This document shows positions 37,761 through 45,631 of a DNA stretch of 47,574 nucleotides, in pieces. This stretch comes from Aggregatilineales bacterium (GTDB lineage: Bacteria; Chloroflexota; Anaerolineae; Aggregatilineales; Ch27), in assembly GCA_029976005.1 (NCBI GenBank), contig JARKOQ010000101.1, positions 1 through 47,574 of the forward strand. Reading direction: 5' to 3'. The notes beneath the pieces are model-generated. The model made no database searches. It saw only the letters and a list, made by a program, of their open reading frames with translations, and had not been told where the DNA came from. The position numbers and the translations under genes are program-made. Position 1 is the first letter of the stretch; every line of letters starts with the position of its first letter.

Positions 37761-39776
37761 ATGCACCATGATCTTACTCTGTTCGCCACCCTGGCAATGG
37801 CGCTCCTTACCGCGTTCGTAGGCGGGTATGCCGCCCGCAGGATCGGCTTCCCACCGCTGGTCGGTTACCTCCTCGCTGGACTGGTTATTGGCCCCTTCAC
37901 CCCCGGATTTGTCGGCGACATCAACGCCATCAGCCAACTGGCCGAAGTGGGTGTCATTTTCATGCTTTTCGGGGTCGGCCTGCATTTCTCCCTGAAAGAC
38001 CTGTGGGACGTCCGGCACATCGCGATCCCAGGCGCGGCGGCCCAGACGACCGTCGCCACGCTGCTCGGTTATTTGCTCACCCAGCTCTGGGGTTGGTCCC
38101 CCCAGGCAAGCCTCGTGCTGGGGCTGGCGATCTCGGTCGCCAGCACGGTCGTGTTGTTACGGGGCCTGGCGGACGCCGGTCTGCTCAACACCGCGCACGG
38201 CAAGGTGGCGATTGGCTGGCTGGTCTTCGAAGACCTGGCGACGGTCGTCATCCTCGTCCTGCTGCCCGCACTGGTGGGCGGTGGCGAAGGCTCCATGCTG
38301 GAGACGCTCGGCCTGGTCTTCCTCAAGACGGGCCTGTTCATCGCCCTCATGCTTTTCGTGGGCGCGCGCCTCATGCCCTGGCTGCTGACCCGGATCGCGC
38401 ATACCCACTCCCGCGAGCTGTTTATCCTCGCGGTCGTCGCGGCGGCGCTTGGCACGGCCTTTGGCGCGGCCGAGCTGTTCGGGGTTTCGCTGGCGCTGGC
38501 CGCGTTCCTGGCCGGGGTGATCATCGGCGGATCGGACGTCAGCCACCAGGTCGGGGCAGAGGTGGTGCCCTTCCGCGATATCTTCGCCACCCTGTTCTTT
38601 GTCTCGGTCGGCATGCTGGTCAATCCGGCGGTTGTGCTGGCTAATGCGGGCCAGGTCCTGGCCCTCACCGCCCTGATCGTGATCGGCAAAGCGCTGATCG
38701 CCGTCCTGCTGAGCTTCGTCCTGCCCGGCTCCGGGCGAACCATGATCGTCGTGGCAGCAGGTCTCAGCCAGATCGGGGAGTTCTCTTTTCTGGTCGGGCA
38801 ATCGGGCGTGGCGCTCGGCCTGCTCACCCAGGATCAGTACGGCCTGATCCTGGCCGCGTCGCTGATTTCGATCATCCTCAACCCATTCATGTTCCGCGCC
38901 ATCCCGTGGGCGGAGCGCGTTCTCCGGCAATCCCCGGTGCTCTGGCGGCGTCTGGAGCACGGTGGGCCGACCCCGGAGCCGTTGAGCAAACACATGACCG
39001 ATCACGTGGTGATCATCGGATATGGCCGGGTGGGCAAGCACATCGGCCAGGTGCTCAACCACCTCGGCCTGCCCTTCCTGGTCATCGAACAGGACGCGGC
39101 CTACGCGACCCAGATGCAGCAGGCGGGCATCCAGACCCTGTTCGGCGACGCCGCCAACTCCGAAATCCTCAGCCACGCCGGCCTCGACCACGCCTGCGCG
39201 CTGGTCGTCACCGTGCCCGATCAGGTGACCGCCGAGCTGGTGGTCACCGCCGCCCACGACCTCGCCCCCGCCCTGCCCATCATTGCGCGGGCCGGGGCGG
39301 AATCAGGCGTGGAACGCCTGGCCGCGCACGGCGCGCAGCACGTCATCCACCCGGAACTCGAAGGCGGTCTGGATCTGGTGCGCCACACCCTGCTCACCCT
39401 GGGCTATCCGATGAGCCAAATTCAGCCCTATGTCGACGCGGTGCGGCAGGATGCCTATCGGGCCAGCATTGTCGAAGATCGGGCACATCCGGTGCTCGAT
39501 CAACTGGTCACCGCCGTGCGCGGGATCGACATCGCCTGGCACAACATCGCCGAGGACAGCCCTCTGGTGGGCCAGAGCCTGGCCGAGGTCAACATCCGCG
39601 CCCATACCGGAGCATCGGTCATCGCCCTGGTGCGCGAGCACAGGGTCATCCCGAACCCGAAATCGGACACGCGGTTCGAAATGGGGGACTTGCTAGGATT
39701 CATTGGGAGCGAGCAGGAGATCGCGGCGGCCGTGAACCTGCTGGAACCGGCCGCCTACCATGGGCTAACCGTCTGA
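37761..39776 (+). CDS. CPA2 monovalent cation:proton antiporter with TrkA domains (KefB/YbaL type)
   Basis: A 671-residue membrane antiporter. Residues 1-385 carry about 12 hydrophobic helices with GYAARRIGFPPLVGYLLAGLVIGP, FGVGLHFSLKDLW and GWLVFEDLATVVILVLLPAL (the conserved E-D pair). A TrkA-N NAD-binding domain starts at Met412 (HVVIIGYGRVGKHIG, glycine loop at 419-424). A TrkA-C domain lies near the C-terminus (about 580-650; SLAEVNIRAHTGASVIALVRE). It probably exports K+ or Na+ for protons under NAD(H) or redox control. ATG 37761 follows GGAGAG. Monocistronic. Confidence 0.94.
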   Translation: MHHDLTLFATLAMALLTAFVGGYAARRIGFPPLVGYLLAGLVIGPFTPGFVGDINAISQLAEVGVIFMLFGVGLHFSLKDLWDVRHIAIPGAAAQTTVATLLGYLLTQLWGWSPQASLVLGLAISVASTVVLLRGLADAGLLNTAHGKVAIGWLVFEDLATVVILVLLPALVGGGEGSMLETLGLVFLKTGLFIALMLFVGARLMPWLLTRIAHTHSRELFILAVVAAALGTAFGAAELFGVSLALAAFLAGVIIGGSDVSHQVGAEVVPFRDIFATLFFVSVGMLVNPAVVLANAGQVLALTALIVIGKALIAVLLSFVLPGSGRTMIVVAAGLSQIGEFSFLVGQSGVALGLLTQDQYGLILAASLISIILNPFMFRAIPWAERVLRQSPVLWRRLEHGGPTPEPLSKHMTDHVVIIGYGRVGKHIGQVLNHLGLPFLVIEQDAAYATQMQQAGIQTLFGDAANSEILSHAGLDHACALVVTVPDQVTAELVVTAAHDLAPALPIIARAGAESGVERLAAHGAQHVIHPELEGGLDLVRHTLLTLGYPMSQIQPYVDAVRQDAYRASIVEDRAHPVLDQLVTAVRGIDIAWHNIAEDSPLVGQSLAEVNIRAHTGASVIALVREHRVIPNPKSDTRFEMGDLLGFIGSEQEIAAAVNLLEPAAYHGLTV

Positions 39777-39797
39777 AGCACAAGCACCCACAGGGCT

Positions 39798-39831
39798 TTC
39801 GGGGCGGACTCACCGGTGAGTCCGCCCCGAA
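39798..39831. terminator. Perfect 34-bp palindrome between convergent genes
   Basis: Positions 39798-39831 are fully self-complementary (TTCGGGGCGGACTCACC and its mirror). It lies between the antiporter stop (39776) and the GH57 stop (39841). No T-run follows on either strand, so it is an atypical bidirectional terminator or protein-binding palindrome. Confidence 0.65.
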
Positions 39832-39840
39832 TAGTTGTGC

Positions 39841-42800
39841 CTAGGGCGCCGCGAGGACCGGCACCTGGCCGAAGTCGTCCGGGCCAAGCTGGTCGATCGG
39901 AGTCAGCGACGGCGTGAAGTCGCTCAGCATCGCTTCCTGCACGCCTTCCTCCGGGAAGACCACGTCCATGATCCGGGTATGGTTGATCGACCCGGACGGC
40001 GCGCCGCCGATCCGCCACTGCTGGGCGCCCGTCTCCACGTCACGCAGCCGCCAGACCCCGGACGAGGGATAGCCTTCCTGGCTGCCCACGACCACGGCAT
40101 ACGCCCACCCGGCCGGATCGCCTTCCGGCAGGACGCTGCGGGGCACACGGATCGTGATCCGGCGCTGCCCGGCGTTGGTCAGGATATCCAGAATCCCGTC
40201 CACCTGCACCGGGCCATCCGCGCCCGGCCGGTAGATGCCCGGCGTCCAGCCCTCGGCCCATACGGCCACGTCCCAGGCGTATTCGGGCGGCAGGGCCGCA
40301 TTCCGCCCCGGCAGGAGCAGGCGCGCGCCATTGGCCGGCCCGTCGCTGTCGATGTAGATATCGACGGTGTGGATGCCCATCCCGTTGGGCGCACCCCAGT
40401 CGTTCTCCACCGGCCCGCGGAAGGTCACCCGGAAGATGACCGCGTCCTCGTCCGAACCGACCACGAAACCGGTCGCATCGAACGCGCCGCGCCGGAAGAC
40501 CACGTCGGTCGGGTAGAGATAGCCGCCCGGCCCGTGATCGTCGCCCTCCGGATCGGCCACGTCCAGCACCACGTTGGGCACGGCCGTATCGGGCAGCGTC
40601 ACCAGCACCGGGCCGCCGGCCGGGACCAGCGCGGCCGTCTCAGCCTGGGCCGTGAGCAGGCGCATGTTGAAGCTGTTGCCGCCCTGGAGCTTGCCCAGCA
40701 ACGGGTCGAGCGTGATGCTCAGTTCCAGGACTCCTTCTCCGGCGGCGACGGTCTCCGCCGCGCCGGTATATGCCACCCAGTCGGCCGCCGCGCCGGTCGT
40801 GTAGGCGGTCGCGGCAGGCACGCCGCCGTCGAACGTCACTTCCACCAGCCGCCGCGCGCCAAAGCCCAGCAGTTGATCGCCCTCACGCGGATAGCCGGTC
40901 ATCGCGGCCGCCGGATCGCTGGCGCTGAAGTAGAAGCCCAGGCGCAGGCCATCCGCGAAGCCGTCCGCCGCGTCCAGGCGCAGGGTCAACCGCTGCTCGT
41001 CGATGCCGTAGTACAGCCCGTCCAACCCGCTTCCGGCTGCACTCAGATCGTAGTAGGCCGCGCTGTCCCACTCCCCTTCTCCAGCCGCGCCATCGACCGT
41101 CACAACCGGCGGCTCGGTGAAGGCCCGGTCGGGAAGCTGGGCCGCCAGCGGGATCACCGGCACGTCCAGGAATCCCGGCGGGTTGACACTGATCGCGCGG
41201 TAGACGTGGCGCAGGTGGCTGCGGAACATCTCGTCGAAGGCGAAGTCCTGCCCGGAATCCTGATCCGCGCCGAAGTACCAGAACCAGTCCGAGCCTTCGG
41301 CGAAGTACATGGCTTCCGTCGCCTCGGCCAGCCGGTCCGCGCTCAGGCGGGGCAGCGCCTCCTGGAGCGCGTTGCGGGTGGTCAGCAGGTATTCCCAGGC
41401 CTGGTTTTCCTCAGGCTCGCCGATCCAGGTGCTGTAGTCGGGCGTAATCCACGAGCCGGGCCACAGCTCGTCCAGCGGCTGCGGCTCGCCGGTCAGCGCC
41501 AGATATTCGGAAGGTGTCACCGTCTGGATGTTGTCGGCTTCGGAGAACATCCGGTACATGGCATTCAGGAAGTCCTTGCCGTCGTTGGCGTAGTTCTCCC
41601 AGGCGTTCTCGCCGTCGAGCAGGATCGTCACCAGATGCGGCCCGCTCGCGCCTTCCTCGGCCAGCTCAGTCTGGATGTTATTGAGGCGCTGCATCAGGTC
41701 GGCAGCGGCCGCCTCGCCGGACATGCCGGAGTATTCAAAGCCCAGCTTGTCCGAGATGAGGTGATCGCGGAACAGGATCGCCACCTGCCCGCCGCGCCCG
41801 CCGGTCACGGTGTACGGGCGGTACAGGGCATCCGCCTGCTGGACGGTGTCGGCGCTGTTGCGGGTGAAGTCCTCCACGTCCGGCAGGCTGCGGGCCAGCA
41901 CGTCCTCGTCGGTCGCCATCCACTGGATGCCCGCGCTGGCGACCATCTGCACGATCTGCTGGGCGACCGAGCCTTCCGCCGGCCACATGCCGCGCGGATC
42001 GACCCCGAAGTGATCGCGGTAGAGCTGTACGCCCATCTCCACCTGCCCGACCGCGTCCTGCCCGAAAACGAAGCGGGTCGGCAGTTCGGCTTCCGGCATG
42101 GCGACTCCGGCCAGGTTGCTGTCGACCAGCAGCGGCAGGATCGGATGGGCAAAGGGCGTCATCGTGACTTCGATCTGGCCCTGGCGCTGCAACTCCGCAT
42201 GGTAGGGCAGCACCTCACGGATGATGCGCAGGTGCTCGGCGAAAATCGGCGCTTTATCCTCTTCCGTGTAATCCCGCCCCCGGGCGACCAGGGAAGCCAG
42301 CGGCTCCTGAGCCAGCCAGTCCGGGTCGGTCCAGGCCAGATTGAACAGGACTTGCAGGTCGCGGAAGTCCTGGGCCGTCCAGCTTTCGACCGCCGCGTCA
42401 ATCCCCATGCCGCTGCGAGCCTCGGCCAGCTCCTGGTAGCGCGGGAAGCGCGCGATCACCCGCGAGTTGGTATCGAAAAAACGTTCCAGAATGAAGCGCT
42501 TCTGGTCGGGCGTCAGTTCCTCGGCGGGCACCTCGGCCAGCACCCAGTACTGGTCTTTGGCCCCCGCCGCCAGATCGTCTAACTGCCGGATCAGGCTGGG
42601 GGTGAAATTGAAGGTGACGTGCACATCCGGGTAGTTCTCCAGGATGGTCGCCATATCCAGGTAATCCTTGGCGGCATGCGCGCGCACCCAGGGCCGCGCG
42701 TAGATGCCCGTCTCCGCGTCCTGGGCATAGACCGGCTGGTGCTGGTGCCAGATCAACGCCACGTACAGCACGTCCTCGGCGGCCTGGTGGGCCGCGCCGG

Positions 42801-42897
42801 GCCGCATCCCGTCCATTCCCGCCGAAGCGGGCAGTGTTGAAAGCAGCATTCCCAGCAGCACAATCAAGGTCAGCCATCGGCGCATCGCGTGTTGCAT
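39841..42897 (-). CDS. Secreted GH57 glycosidase with glucodextranase-like C-terminal domain
   Basis: A 1018-residue exported enzyme. A signal peptide covers 1-27 (MRRWLTLIVLLGMLLSTLPASA). The GH57 barrel opens with VALIWHQHQPVYA (HQHQP at 51-55); the nucleophile is probably Glu308 (GMWPAEGSVAQ), and the acid/base Asp is probably Asp428 (LLDGENAW). A DOMON/CBM9-like beta region at about 610-770 (TVDGAAGEGEWDSAAYYDL) precedes a glucodextranase-type C-terminal domain (PNVVLDVADPEGDDHGPGGYLYPTD and onward), which binds surface or starch-like glycans in relatives. It likely acts on extracellular alpha-glucans. ATG 42897 has GAGAGG eight bases upstream; a longer frame is rejected because the shorter start opens a clean signal peptide. 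Confidence 0.93.
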   Translation of the reverse strand: MQHAMRRWLTLIVLLGMLLSTLPASAGMDGMRPGAAHQAAEDVLYVALIWHQHQPVYAQDAETGIYARPWVRAHAAKDYLDMATILENYPDVHVTFNFTPSLIRQLDDLAAGAKDQYWVLAEVPAEELTPDQKRFILERFFDTNSRVIARFPRYQELAEARSGMGIDAAVESWTAQDFRDLQVLFNLAWTDPDWLAQEPLASLVARGRDYTEEDKAPIFAEHLRIIREVLPYHAELQRQGQIEVTMTPFAHPILPLLVDSNLAGVAMPEAELPTRFVFGQDAVGQVEMGVQLYRDHFGVDPRGMWPAEGSVAQQIVQMVASAGIQWMATDEDVLARSLPDVEDFTRNSADTVQQADALYRPYTVTGGRGGQVAILFRDHLISDKLGFEYSGMSGEAAAADLMQRLNNIQTELAEEGASGPHLVTILLDGENAWENYANDGKDFLNAMYRMFSEADNIQTVTPSEYLALTGEPQPLDELWPGSWITPDYSTWIGEPEENQAWEYLLTTRNALQEALPRLSADRLAEATEAMYFAEGSDWFWYFGADQDSGQDFAFDEMFRSHLRHVYRAISVNPPGFLDVPVIPLAAQLPDRAFTEPPVVTVDGAAGEGEWDSAAYYDLSAAGSGLDGLYYGIDEQRLTLRLDAADGFADGLRLGFYFSASDPAAAMTGYPREGDQLLGFGARRLVEVTFDGGVPAATAYTTGAAADWVAYTGAAETVAAGEGVLELSITLDPLLGKLQGGNSFNMRLLTAQAETAALVPAGGPVLVTLPDTAVPNVVLDVADPEGDDHGPGGYLYPTDVVFRRGAFDATGFVVGSDEDAVIFRVTFRGPVENDWGAPNGMGIHTVDIYIDSDGPANGARLLLPGRNAALPPEYAWDVAVWAEGWTPGIYRPGADGPVQVDGILDILTNAGQRRITIRVPRSVLPEGDPAGWAYAVVVGSQEGYPSSGVWRLRDVETGAQQWRIGGAPSGSINHTRIMDVVFPEEGVQEAMLSDFTPSLTPIDQLGPDDFGQVPVLAAP

Positions 42898-42966
42898 ACG
42901 CACAACCTCTCCTCTCCAGATACCGCAGACCAGCAGGGTAACGGCGGTGAGTCGCCCCACGGCCCG

Positions 42967-42995
42967 ATCCTAGCACAAGCCAGCCAGACCACCAA
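42967..42995 (-). promoter_or_regulatory. Promoter of the GH57 gene
   Basis: On the minus strand TTGGTG (42995-42990), 17 bases, TAGGAT (42972-42967) with an upstream TG, about 70 bases before the GH57 ATG. Confidence 0.55.
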
Positions 42996-43001
42996 TCGCC
43001 C

Positions 43002-43007
43002 TATAAT
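43002..43007 (+). promoter_or_regulatory. -10 box facing the PpsR-type gene
   Basis: TATAAT lies seven bases from the GH57 -35, so the two divergent promoters would be back to back. No -35 is seen, and the leader would be about 170 bases. Confidence 0.4.
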
Positions 43008-43015
43008 GGAGGCAA

Positions 43016-43165
43016 AGGACGAGTGGCAAAGAGGCCGGAGAAGGCAGAGGCCACCCAGCCGCGCGGCGGTCAGAGACCAGAGGCCATGAGGCCAGAGAAA
43101 ACATAGGCCTCACCCGTTCTCTGCTTTGACCAATCACCACCAACCGATAACCAATGACCATTCCC
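43016..43165. repeat. Degenerate repeat leader before the PpsR-type gene
   Basis: AGAGGCC occurs three times (43030, 43046, 43079) within a purine-rich stretch with further GAGGCC/GGCCAGAG variants. It is followed by CCAATCACC, ACCGATAACCAATGACC-like words. There is no coding potential. It looks like a short mobile or simple-sequence repeat that now forms the untranslated leader. Confidence 0.4.
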
Positions 43166-43182
43166 GTGGAGGCGACACGCCC

Positions 43183-44025
43183 ATGACTCAACCCGTGATC
43201 TACATCGTGTCCGGCGGCGAAGGCACCAGCGGCGAGCAGCTCGTGCGCACAGCCCTGGCCCAGTTCGGCGAGGACGGCGCCGAGGTCGTGATCATCCCGC
43301 ATGTACGGGACATGCCCCAGATGGAGGAAGCCGTCCGGCGCGCTGCCGCCACACCCGGCAGTACCATCGTGCATACCCTGGTCGATGGCAGCCTGCGCCA
43401 GACGCTGATCCGCCTGGCCCGCGATCATCAGGTCGAGGCGATCGACCTGTTCGGCCACCTGCTGACCCGGCTCTCGACCGTGCTGGAGCGCGCGCCGGCA
43501 GGCCAGCCGGGACTGTATCGCCAGCTCCGTGAGCAGTATTTCGAGCGTGTGGAAGCCATTGAGTTCACCGTCGCGCACGATGATGGGCGCAATTTGCAGG
43601 GCCTCCAGCAGGCTGAGATCGTGCTGGTGGGCGTCTCGCGGTCGGGCAAGACGCCGCTCAGTATCTATCTTTCGACCCAGGGCTGGAAGGTCGCCAACGT
43701 GCCCCTCATCCGGGGAGTCGATCCCCCCTCCGAGCTGTTCGAGATCGACGCCGGCCGGGTCGTCGCCCTGACGATCGATCCGGGCCAGCTCGTCGCCCAC
43801 CGCCGCTGGCGGCAGCGACGGCTGGGACTCGGCGCGGCCTCCGGCGCGGATTCGGGCAGCAGCCGCTACATCGACGCGGCCGACATCTACGAAGAAGTCA
43901 AGGCAGCCAGGGAAATCGCCCAGCGCGGCGGCTTCGCCATCCTCGACATCACCGACAAGCCGATCGAGGAAAGCGCCCAGGAGGTGATCAGCCTGGTCAC
44001 CCGTCACACCCGGCGCGGCTCCTGA
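43183..44025 (+). CDS. ppsR: PpsR-type pyruvate,water dikinase regulatory protein (DUF299)
   Basis: A 280-residue bifunctional kinase/pyrophosphorylase of the DUF299 family, which switches PEP synthase or pyruvate,phosphate dikinase off and on through ADP-dependent phosphorylation and phosphate-dependent reversal. Family motifs are IVSGGEGTSGEQL near the N-terminus, the stretch EFTVAHDDG (127-135) and the P-loop GVSRSGKTPLS (150-160). The target enzyme gene is not in the window. ATG 43183 (MTQPVIYIVSGG) has GGAGG upstream; an in-frame ATG at 43126 lies in the repeat leader and is rejected. Confidence 0.92.
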   Translation: MTQPVIYIVSGGEGTSGEQLVRTALAQFGEDGAEVVIIPHVRDMPQMEEAVRRAAATPGSTIVHTLVDGSLRQTLIRLARDHQVEAIDLFGHLLTRLSTVLERAPAGQPGLYRQLREQYFERVEAIEFTVAHDDGRNLQGLQQAEIVLVGVSRSGKTPLSIYLSTQGWKVANVPLIRGVDPPSELFEIDAGRVVALTIDPGQLVAHRRWRQRRLGLGAASGADSGSSRYIDAADIYEEVKAAREIAQRGGFAILDITDKPIEESAQEVISLVTRHTRRGS

Positions 44026-44109
44026 TCGCGCCAGGCGCGGAACTCTGGCGAACGGGCTGCGTATATAAGGATGAAATCGCATACCGAACAACCAGAGGTG
44101 AGAAAAACC

Positions 44110-44472
44110 ATGTTCAGCAATATCCAGTCCGAAGATCGCGGCCGCATCATCGGCGCGGCCATCCTCATCGGCCTCGGCGTCATCTTCCTGCTGGGCCAGC
44201 TTGGCCTGAGCCTGCCCATTCTGAACAACTGGTGGGCAATCTTCATCGCCATCCCCGGCATCGCCATGCTCAACAACGTCTACCAGGCCTACAGACGCAA
44301 CGGGGAACTGGCCTCGAACGACTTCATCCAGGGCATCATCGGCGTGCTGATCGTGGCCGTCGCCGCCAGCTTCCTGTTCAATTTCGACCTGGGCTTCCTG
44401 TGGAACTGGTGGCCGCTGCTCCTGATCCTGATCGGGCTGGCCATGCTGTTCGGGGCGCGCCGCTCGGCTTAA
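44110..44472 (+). CDS. Small membrane protein with LiaF-like/DUF5668 helices
   Basis: A 120-residue membrane protein with about four hydrophobic segments: RIIGAAILIGLGVIFLLGQL, WWAIFIAIPGIAML, FIQGIIGVLIVAVAASFLF and WWPLLLILIGLAMLF. The repeated pattern of helices with NNWW/WNWW edges is typical of the LiaF/phage-shock transmembrane domain. The cytoplasmic DUF2154 part of LiaF is absent. ATG 44110 follows AGGTGAG; an ATG at 44071 has its AAGG too close to work. The function is unknown; relatives sense or buffer envelope stress. Confidence 0.78.
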   Translation: MFSNIQSEDRGRIIGAAILIGLGVIFLLGQLGLSLPILNNWWAIFIAIPGIAMLNNVYQAYRRNGELASNDFIQGIIGVLIVAVAASFLFNFDLGFLWNWWPLLLILIGLAMLFGARRSA

Positions 44473-44489
44473 GCCCTCACCGCGACAAA

Positions 44490-44518
44490 AAAAGAGACGC
44501 CTGTCCGGCGTCTCTTTT
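44490..44518. terminator. Bidirectional terminator between convergent genes
   Basis: A 12-bp stem AAAAGAGACGCC/GGCGTCTCTTTT with loop TGTCC. Flanking A- and T-runs serve the small membrane protein gene and the RbsC-type gene. Confidence 0.9.
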
Positions 44519-44539
44519 GGGTGCCTGAACCCTGGGCAC

Positions 44540-45631
44540 TCAGGCGGAGCGACCCAGCCAGCCGGCGAACATCCGGCTAAGGCCGCCGCGCTGGCCGCGA
44601 CGCCGCTTGAACCACTGGTCGAGCGTGATCGCGCCGATGATGATCAGACCCTGCGCGGAGGGCAACCAGTAGGCTTCCACCCCGATCAGGTTCAGACCGG
44701 TGCGCAGCACACCCATGATGGCCGCACCGATCAGCGTCCCCAGGATACTGCCTTCGCCGCCGCTGGTGCTGGTCCCACCAACCACAACCGCGGCGATCAC
44801 GTCCAGTTCGTACCCAATCGCCGCAGTCGGCGCGGCCACGCCCAACCGGGCGGTGAGCAGTACCCCACCTGCCCCGGCCAGCAAGCCGGCGATGGTGTAG
44901 ACCATCGTCTGGGTGCGCATGGTGTTGATACCAGAGAGTCGCGCCGCCTGCATATTGCCGCCAATGGCGAAGATGCGATAGCCCCACACGGTGCGGGTCA
45001 GGAACAGCCAGGCGATGATCCCCAGCACCAGCATGATCACGCTCGGCAGCGGCAGATTGAACGAACCGATGGCGAAGTTATGGCGGCCCAGGATCATGAA
45101 ATTCTGCGGCAGGTACTGGACCGGCCAGCCCTGCGACCAGCCGTAGCAGATACCGCGTGCGATCTGGAGCATGCCCAGCGTCGCGATGAACGGGGGCAGC
45201 CGGGCGATCGTGATCAGCAGGCCGTTGATCAGGCCGCACAGCGCGCCAATCAACAGGCCAACAGCCACCGCCAGCACGATCACGGCGGCGCTGGCTTCGC
45301 CTTCCGGACCAAGCAGAGTCGAATGGTCCGGCGAAAGAAGCATCGCCGCAGCCAGACCAGCCAGGGCCATGACCGAACCGGCCGAAAGGTCGATCCCGGC
45401 GGTGATGATAACCATCGTCGCCCCAAACGCCGCGATCGCGGTCCAGGAGAAGTTCAGCATGATGTTGGTCAGGTTGACCGGCGTCAGGAAGCGGTTGTTA
45501 AGCAGGCTGAAGATGACGATCATGCCAATCAGAACGAGCAGGATGCCCAACTCCTGCCCGCGGAACGCCCGCCGCCACCAGGGTGCGGCCGCCTGGCCTT
45601 TGGAAGATTCTTGTGCTGTCATCTGACTCAT
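44540..45631 (-). CDS. Sugar ABC transporter permease (RbsC type)
   Basis: A 363-residue permease of the CUT2 (ribose/xylose/galactose) family with about 8-10 hydrophobic helices. Characteristic motifs are TMVIITAGIDLSAGSVMALAG (about 73-93), FIATLGMLQIARG and YELDVIAAVVVGGTSTSGGEGS. CUT2 permeases act as homodimers with one fused ATPase, which matches the single permease gene here. The ATG overlaps the ATPase stop by four bases (ATGA), so translation is coupled. The sugar cannot be identified. Confidence 0.93.
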   Translation of the reverse strand: MSQMTAQESSKGQAAAPWWRRAFRGQELGILLVLIGMIVIFSLLNNRFLTPVNLTNIMLNFSWTAIAAFGATMVIITAGIDLSAGSVMALAGLAAAMLLSPDHSTLLGPEGEASAAVIVLAVAVGLLIGALCGLINGLLITIARLPPFIATLGMLQIARGICYGWSQGWPVQYLPQNFMILGRHNFAIGSFNLPLPSVIMLVLGIIAWLFLTRTVWGYRIFAIGGNMQAARLSGINTMRTQTMVYTIAGLLAGAGGVLLTARLGVAAPTAAIGYELDVIAAVVVGGTSTSGGEGSILGTLIGAAIMGVLRTGLNLIGVEAYWLPSAQGLIIIGAITLDQWFKRRRGQRGGLSRMFAGWLGRSA

